From: Mytilus californianus
Taxonomy: Eukaryota; Mollusca; Bivalvia; Mytilida; Mytilidae
Direction: 5' to 3'
DNA: 64,000 nucleotides
Assembly: GCF_021869535.1 (NCBI RefSeq)
Contig: NW_026262734.1
Span: 79,484,339 to 79,548,338, forward strand
The notes beneath the pieces are model-generated. The model saw nothing but the letters and a program-made list of their open reading frames with translations, was not told the DNA's origin and made no database searches. Positions 57,191-64,000 of the stretch are shown piece by piece. The first letter of the stretch is position 1, and each line of letters opens with the position of its first letter. The translations under genes and the position numbers were made by a program.

Positions 57191-57984
57191 GAGGTAGCTG
57201 GTTTGGTAAAATGTAACGTCTAGGTGGTATAACTTATTCTTATTGTGAAGAGCTACATAAGTATTGTTCTTCCAGGATTTGTATTTTATTTTCATAATCA
57301 TTGCATGGTTTGAAATTCCCTTTTTTGGGGTGATTTTTTCAAAATCAGTTATTACTGAGAATTAATTTTCCATCTGTCGCCGTACAAAGTTAACAAAACT
57401 AGTCAACATATGGTCCGATGCATGAGCAAGATGATGGCATAACTTTGCTGACATCATCCATAATTTTAAACTTTAAAGTATCATTTGTTTTCAAGTTGGT
57501 ACAAAACGATATTCTGTCCGTACAACTCTTAGTACATAGATGAAGTTGATTCCCTATAAATTATTAAAGGACATTATGAAAACATAACCCTGGTGTGAAA
57601 TAAATTCAGGTGAAATCGGCCCCATCTCTGCATTACATGATTTTGATATTAAATTCACATGCATGCAGACAGTAATCAAAAGCCAAAAAGGATAACGGTA
57701 ATAGAAGAGCAATTGGTAAATTAAAAAATCCAAATTAAGTAAATTTTTTTTTTACTTGTTTACATTGATTCAGTGAATAATAATGTTGTACATGTAAAAT
57801 ATGAAATAAATTGAACAATTTATTTGTATGCCCCCAAAGCAAGGACGCTTCGATCCTGAATTAGAAAGCCATTGATGTATAAATAATTGACGAGCTAAGA
57901 GATTAAGGGAGAACAAACAAAAACAAAAAATTACGAAAATCGTCTATATTCGAAATATTTAGTTCTACCCCATTAACAGATAAC
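57191..57984. other. No gene seen
   Basis: No exon or recognised repeat. Confidence 0.45.
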
Positions 57985-58110
57985 ATCAGCTGTATTTGGC
58001 AAAACCTTTCGGAAGTTTAGTCCTAAATGCTCTTCATTTTCGTTTTTTTATTTGGTAGACGAAACCCATGTCTAATATATATTATCATAACCCTGGTATT
58101 ATTCATGAGT
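57985..58110 (+). repeat. Dispersed repeat family D, internally deleted
   Basis: 'aacctttcggaagtttagtc', 'aaatgctcttcattttcg', then 'gtagacgaaacccatgtcta', 'aaccctggtattat'. The 'gagcgtcactgatgagtc' segment is missing. Confidence 0.55.
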
Positions 58111-58199
58111 GTATTTATTGTATTTATCAACTGATGAAATAAATACAGGTAACATGTTACAAACCAAGAATTAAAGGTCGGGTATCCGATTTGTCAATT

Positions 58200-58415
58200 G
58201 AGGCTATGAAAAAAAGTAAAATAACAAAAATACCGAACTCAAAGGAAGATTCAAAACGGAAAGTCCTTTATCAAATGCCAAAATTAAAGCTCAAACACAT
58301 CAAACCAAATGAAAACAACTTTCATATTCCTGACTTGGTACTTGCATTTACTTATGTAGAAAATGGTGAATTAAACCTGGTTTTATAGCTAGCTAAACCT
58401 CTCACTTGTAAGAAC
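58200..58415 (+). repeat. Dispersed repeat family E, good copy
   Basis: 'ataccgaactcaaaggaaga', 'ttcaaaacggaaagtccttt', 'aaagctcaaacacatcaaac', 'catattcctgacttggtact', 'ttatagctagctaaacctct'. A 65-codon frame across it is a by-product. Confidence 0.72.
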
Positions 58416-58770
58416 AGTATAGAATAAGTAAATATTTGAAAAATAGCCTAAACTTTAAAATTATTTAATGTGTTTAGATTCGGATATCAAATCAGTTTAT
58501 AGGTGCGGTGTATAATGGTCATCAACACATGATGGCAAAGAATCTTACCAAACATGAGACCTTTACGTCATATGGTCTCAGAGGAGTAGCGTTCACATAA
58601 TGACACATTGAGAACGTACATCTTCCACACCGGTTGACAGAAAGCTCTCGCTTTTGATGGCTACTGAGAATTGAGATTTTAAAATTTACTTCTACGATTC
58701 TACGTATTGGTGTCATGAATTTTTCAAATAAAAAATTATTCAACAACGCCTAGGAGTATTTTTGTATATA

Positions 58771-59312
58771 CTGTATATGTACTTTTTTCGCGATGTATTT
58801 ATTTTCACAAATTTCGCGGTAGGTATATTTTCGCGAAAATAAATAAACGCGAATTAAAATGCAGTTTACTTGCATAATAAATACCATTTAAAAGATATCA
58901 ACGGAATTTACAACTGCACATGCATGATTACTTTGTTTACCTTACAAAAACCTCAATCAAACTGTGAAACTGTTAAAACGACAACAGTAATCCATACAGA
59001 AAATATATTAAAGATAAACGGTAAAAGATAACGCCCTAAGCCAAATATAACAGCTGTATTGTGTAACATACTCAATCGGATAATAACCTCTAATGAACAG
59101 ACGACTAATTTGATTATTAAATAATCTTTGAAAATTTTGTTTCATATAATTGTTAAACAAATAAAGACTAACTTAATGAACATTTTAATATATTAAGTCA
59201 GTTATTAATGTTTTGATATTTTCTTAAATACCGCGAAATTAAATACACTCGAATTAATCGGCAATACAAATTTCGAGGAAATATGTACTCGCAAAAAAAA
59301 GTACATATACAG
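58771..59312. mobile_element. TA-flanked inverted-repeat element (542 bp)
   Basis: The left end CTGTATATGTACTTTTTTCG and the right end, reverse-complemented, CTGTATATGTACTTTTTTTT, are flanked by TA on both sides (58769-58770 and 59313-59314). Inner arm similarity goes on loosely through TTCGCG(A/G) and 'aaatttcg' blocks. There is no coding capacity. Its CTGTA start and TA flanks match the element at 15058-16776, suggesting the same transposase group mobilised both. Confidence 0.75.
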
Positions 59313-59689
59313 TAGTAATCATGGATTCGTTTCTTCAAATTTAAGTTCCTTCAAAAGAAAAAAGAATATCTTAGTTACGTGCATTTATGGAAAATTGCTA
59401 TCTTCCTGAAAAATGCTTTATCTAGATTTTTCATATTGTTTTGGTTTCAACATAGCAATGAAATAAACAAAATCCCAATCGTTATATGAGAAATTATGAA
59501 TAATTTTGCTCCAAGTGTTTCTAAAAATAGTTGTTTGCTTATGAAAAAAACAACGTTATAAAAAGTCAAATTAAGATATTTAAAAAAAAAATCATAAAAT
59601 CCGAATTATACTATATCATGAAAACAAAAATAATACAAAATTAGATAAAAACATAAAAGATGAAGAAAAGTTAATGTGTGATGGTTCAG

Positions 59690-61950
59690 TCACGCTTAAG
59701 GAATGGTCTGAAGCAATAAATAATAAGAAAATTTAATAATTCTTCTGGCCTTCACGGTCTGACCGTAGAAGTTTACAAAATGATTTGGGAGAAGCTTAAA
59801 TATGTACATGTTAATGGATATAATAAGAGTCATTAAGAAGATTTATTTGACGTACTTGCAACTGTCTAGTTTTTGTCATTAATTTTTAAAAAGGGGGACC
59901 CATTATAATTAGAAAAAATTATACATCAATTTTATTATCAAACGTAGATCTTAAAATTCTATCCCATTTACTAGCTCAACAACTGAAATGAATTTCTACC
60001 ATAACTCATAAAGACAGATCAATCTGTATAAATAAAAAATAGATTTATTTCATTTAATTTACTACAAATACAAGATATTATAGATTATGCAGACATGTAT
60101 AATATAGAAGGGGCTATTGTTTTTGTTGATTTTCAAAAAGCCTTCTACATTCTTGAATGTAAATTTATGTTAGACACTTTATATCACTTTCGATTCAATT
60201 AATAATTGATAAATTTGGTTAAAACTGTTTCTTTAATGTTCATGCTTTTTTTCACATTTCTCGATCGGTGTGAGAAAATATTTTCTCATCTCTAAAAAAG
60301 CTTTGTTCTCGGCAAATGATTGGTCGACATTTAATTATGACGTCAAAATTCTTGGTTTCTTCTGAATTTCCTTTTGTGACGTCACGGAAAAAGCGACCAT
60401 GCCCGATGACGTCGCATATAAAGAACACAACTTTCTGCAAATCTTTGAAAAGGAAGGATTAACTTTGTTTAGATATCGTCTAAAAACCATTAGCAAAACA
60501 GATTTCACCACAGTAACTCGTGTATTACGATATGTCTCCACTCTAAACAGTTAAATTTAATTATTTAAAAAACTCGGCTCCCCTCAAGCTTTAAATATTT
60601 AAATTTAACTGTCTCTAGTGGATAAATATCTTGATGCAACTGTGAAATCTATATGTATAATGACAATCAAAGATGTATTATTCATAATGGATTGATTTCA
60701 GAAATATTTAAAAATTAAAGATCCGTTGAAATATTGGAACTTTCACTTCTAGATAACAAAGATACGAAAGGGTATTAGGTATTAAATTTGAAACGAATAG
60801 CATTGCATGACATTAAAATCTTTAGATCTTTTTCGGGATCAATTATAATGAATAAAAAAGAGGGAGATCAATATGGATAGGAAAACTCAAAAACAGTAAA
60901 GACAAAATAGCAAATACAAACTGGACATATAAACCTGTAAAAGCTTTAGGAATTTAATTTTGACACATGATAAAGAAGAATGTGTGAAATTAAATTATAA
61001 AAATAATGTTGCGAAAATGGACAAATTGTTAATTCTTTAGAAAAAGCAGAATATGACTATGTTAGGACAATTTGGTACATCACGTCTTTTTATTATAACA
61101 CTCACCACCTTTTTAGTAAGCTCGTGTGTATTTCGAGAAAAATGTAATAAAAGAAATATAAAGAAATGTTTTAATGTATCTGAAATGACAAACCAGAGAA
61201 AGCTAAAAGAATATACCTTTAATTTAAAATACCTTAAAATATTTCCAAGGCATAGGGAAAAATTGCCTAGCATCATATATGAATATGGGTTATAACAAAG
61301 TTGATCATTATGTATCAATTATTCCAAAACTTTACATAAATGTATCAACGAGCTGGATTTAAACAGGAGGATGACTGAAAAATGAAACAAAAACCTTTTA
61401 CTGAATTGGAAAAGTTATTTGGGGAAATAAAGACATCAAATTTGATAACAAAATTTAGGTTTTAAAAATTGGATAGACGCTAATTTGATTTACATTAATG
61501 ATATTTTAGATGAAAATGGAGAAATTTTTCAATATATAGTATTGCACAAAATAGAAAATAAAACCAGCTGATAAGCTGAGTTACATCCCTAAAAATAGCA
61601 ATATCAAAGGATTGGAAACAACGTCTTAGATCAGAAAACTGTGTTCGTAGTAAATATAACAACAATGTTCATTCACAAGGAGATTGGACTTTTTTGAAGA
61701 CACTGTAACAAGTAATTGATAAGATAAAGAAACTTTGATTGGTATTAACAAAATCAATACAAAAATCCTATCAATTTTGACAATTCCCTTAACCAACACA
61801 TTAATAGTTAAAAATGGAATATTATCCTCTCAATTTAAATTTTCGCTAGAAAAAAAAAATAAGACTGGTACAACCCCTAATCAACAACGTGTACTTCATA
61901 ACTTACTGTAAGGTCTGCAGCATAAATTAATTTAAAAAACATATAAAATT
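59690..61950 (+). pseudogene. LINE reverse transcriptase remnant (L1/Tx1-like)
   Basis: Blocks in order: NSSGLHGLTVEVYKMIWEKL near 59738-59797 (the SPGxDGLxxEFYK block), LIFKKGDP near 59880-59901, SNVDLKILSHLLAQQLK near 59940-59988, IQDIIDYADMYNIEGAIVFV then DFQKAF near 60130-60150 (palm motif A), RCIIHNGLISEIF near 60672-60705, WIGKLKNSKDKIAN near 60874-60916, YKPVKALGI and DKEECVKLNYKNNVAKMDKL near 60930-61030, then FGEIKTSNLI and KNWIDANLIYINDILDENGE near 61460-61535. Frames change often and stops abound. The motif C part (xADD) is not recovered, probably lost in worn sequence near 60770-60860. L1/Tx1-like placement is inference from the C-terminal blocks. Confidence 0.7.
60236..60632. mobile_element. 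Insertion inside the LINE, CRE-rich, palindromic end
   Basis: The LINE reading is clear up to about 60230 and resumes near 60645; the sequence between has no LINE similarity. It carries two perfect TGACGTCA sites (60338-60345 and 60377-60384), a TGACGTCG (60407-60414) followed at once by CATATAAAG, and inverted arms at 60529-60560 and 60599-60630 sharing TTAAATTTAACTGT. Exact ends and target duplication were not fixed. Confidence 0.5.
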
Positions 61951-62264
61951 TAGTACATCATAAGATGATCAGCTGATGGAACGGATTATTCGATGATAAT
62001 TTCGATGTTGTTTGTCATTTCCACTATCCCAGGCGGAATATCATATTTTACTTCATGATATATTAATTTCAATCACCATGGATATGTTCCTCTGCATATC
62101 TTGTTCGCTGTTAATTGTCGGCATGTTTGAACCGCATATCTGGAAATTCTAAGTGTATCTAATTTCGCTATGTTCGCGATAGGCATTTAACCGCAAGATT
62201 TTTCCTTTAGACATTCAAATAATCCGATACGGTATAACATAATTTTCATTGGCGTCTCTACGAC
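61951..62264. other. No gene seen
   Basis: Nothing recognised. Confidence 0.45.
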
Positions 62265-62335
62265 TGATTTATTGATCGTTGTTTGCTTAACGTCCAGTGC
62301 CAAACAGTTCATGCATGTTCAGCATGAGAAGAAGT
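62265..62335 (+). repeat. Dispersed repeat family G
   Basis: 'gatttattgatcgttgtttg' then 'cttaacgtccagtgccaaac' and 'ttcatgcatgttcagcatga'. Confidence 0.6.
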
Positions 62336-63944
62336 TAACAAAAATTACAAATATAATTAGGTCCAGCATTAAGGAGTCGACCGGGATGATGGGAGGGAAA
62401 TATACACCAATCAACTCTTAAAGCTTTCTCGTTATAAGAGTCACCTGTTAAACTGAAAGTAATTAACTCTGGTTCGATAATTTGTCATATTGTAATACCT
62501 CATAAATCGATTTAGATAACAAACAAAATCCAAGTGAATCAAAAAGGAGCTAGACCGGGTGCATCGACAAGGTAAGCATCTGGTTCTATGCATACAGCAC
62601 CCGCCACGCGAATCTACAATCAGTCAGAATGTCAAAAATCTGGAATTGGACACATTCGGAGAAATTATTGATTTGACGACTTTTCCGGTATACAAAAGAT
62701 CAAAAACTGCGAAAACATGTCGCTATTCAGTTGAGATACAGACATGTCGTATCGGTCAACCAATTAGTTATAGTAACTGTAAAAATAATGTAATGTCGAT
62801 TTCAGTAGTTTTTATTCATAATTTTGTTGGTGCAGTATTTGTGTACGGTGAGCATCCCTGCGAACGTAGTCCGTATAGACGTTACGCACGATATTGCGTC
62901 TCAGTTTGTAACGTTACAATTTGACGTGTTACGCCGACAATCGAGGGTATTTTTTTTATTTGTTTGCAAATTTTTTCTGATCAATATTGATACTTCTAAA
63001 TGTATGGTTGTACTGAGAAGACATGTAATATTTCCTACTGGAAATTACGCACGCAACAAACAACACAATACAATGTATTTGAGTAAGATAATAGGGTCTA
63101 TATCACAATATGAAGATTTGATATGAATGCCTGGGAGATAACTCTTTAACAAAGTCAAAATGACATAGAACGTAATAACATGCAATGTTTACCCCATTTA
63201 AATCTGAGAAAAAGTAGGAAGCTTTCCATTTTGCTTTAATAAAAAAGTGTGTGTGGATAAAAAGTTGAACGGGTCTTACTTAAAAAGTAAAATGGAAAAA
63301 AAATGCTAAACACTTTACTAGTTTAATAACGAAACAGTTAAACGAAGAAATGAAATGATTGTCAGAAAAAAATAGTTATATTCATCCAATATGTTTACAA
63401 GCTTTGTATGATATTGAGGTGCAACTCTTCAGGCACAACAATTGAATTTTCAAGTTCTATACATATGAATCTTATTGCAGAAGATTGACAAATCGCATTT
63501 ATACGCTTCACAAGTTCGAAAATATTTTTTTTATTTTCTCGTAATACGTACAGTCTTTTCACAACTTTAGAACCTTGGCCAAACAAACAACACCAGTCGT
63601 CTGATTTTTGTTTTAAGTTTGGGTCTTGTTGTTACTATTAATACTTATAATCTATATCGTTTGCCAAAACCGCAATTAGCATGTCCTTTTCAACCATGTC
63701 TTCGATTATACTATCATTTGTATCGCTATGGTCATCATTTTTTTCGAATTCGAGTTCATGCAATTCGAGTCATTTTTACCTTTTTGAAATTTCCTATGCA
63801 TTGCGTTTTCTCGAAATCGTTTATTGCTCCATGATAACAGTTGTAACAATAGTAACACGATAATTCTCGGAGATTTTTTAAAATAATTGTTCAAATTATT
63901 TGGTGTATTTTGAAATTCTGTTCTACGGGTTTTAAATTTATATT
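62336..63944. other. No supported gene
   Basis: Two overlapping frames (62559-62924, 121 codons; 62824-63126, 100 codons) lack domains, and a donor-like GTAAGC sits at 62571. They could be chance. Both-strand open frames at 63620-63894 reflect low stop density only. Confidence 0.35.
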
Positions 63945-64000
63945 ATGCGGTTGCGTAGCGGTCTAAGTGGTTCATATCAAGTGATCACGAGCCTGTTGAG
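63945..64000 (+). repeat. tRNA-like (SINE-type) sequence, cut by window end
   Basis: 'gcggttgcgtagcggtctaa', then 'gtggttcatatcaagtgatc' and 'acgagcctgttgag'. The start resembles a tRNA 5' half with an A box (GGTCTAAGTGG); a B box would be expected just past the window. A true tRNA or a tRNA-derived repeat are both possible. Confidence 0.4.

Noticed and set aside
62559-63126. Overlapping 121- and 100-codon frames
   Set aside because: No domain, different frames over the same DNA, and no splice context that ties them to a gene.

Overview
This window is eukaryotic, AT-rich, gene-poor and full of repeats. Coding exons are short and bounded by GT/AG splice signals. The same dispersed repeat families recur many times, and repeat and protein types familiar from marine bivalves are present: a farnesoic-acid-methyltransferase domain, a Mutator-like transposase joined to a TREX-like exonuclease, a YqaJ-type SWIM protein, and an LPKLHK-type reverse transcriptase. 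My best inference is a mussel (Mytilus or close relative). This rests on recognition from memory, not on a search.

Layout. 0-2 kb: end of a tandem-type repeat, then a decayed Penelope-like reverse transcriptase with its 3' tail. 3-5.7 kb: a ~0.45 kb sequence present twice, the second copy cutting into a possible first coding exon. 11.2-11.8 kb: a clean farnesoic-acid-methyltransferase-domain exon. 15.1-16.8 kb: a TA-flanked inverted-repeat element carrying seven ~150 bp tandem units. 17.4-18.3 kb: two further tandem arrays. 21.7-23.5 kb: a three-exon THAP gene with a decayed first exon and clean later exons. 24.75-25.4 kb: a SWIM-type exon on the minus strand beside a ~0.3 kb inverted-repeat element. 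26.1-26.8 kb: a tandem array ending in GAC-rich sequence. 28.9-30.85 kb: a frameshifted Mutator-like transposase plus DEDDh exonuclease on the minus strand. 31.3-33.5 kb: tandem repeats and a reverse transcriptase tail. 34.3-36.2 kb: a nested palindromic element. 38.7-40.5 kb: an 18-finger C2H2 zinc-finger gene with one frameshift. 44.75-48.1 kb: a nearly complete Penelope-like reverse transcriptase (minus strand) with direct and inverted repeats at its 3' side. 48-58.4 kb: a mosaic of dispersed repeats. 58.8-59.3 kb: a second TA-flanked element. 59.7-61.95 kb: a LINE remnant interrupted by a CRE-bearing insertion. The window ends inside a tRNA-like sequence.

The host-like genes (FAMeT domain, THAP, SWIM, C2H2) look unrelated to each other; nothing suggests a co-regulated cluster. 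The main story is repeat biology: several tandem arrays of unrelated units ending in similar GAC-rich or ACGG-rich sequence, a multi-level hairpin element, and many single-base length differences in short homopolymer runs that break otherwise good reading frames. The last point raises a sequence-quality question that should be settled before calling the zinc-finger gene dead.
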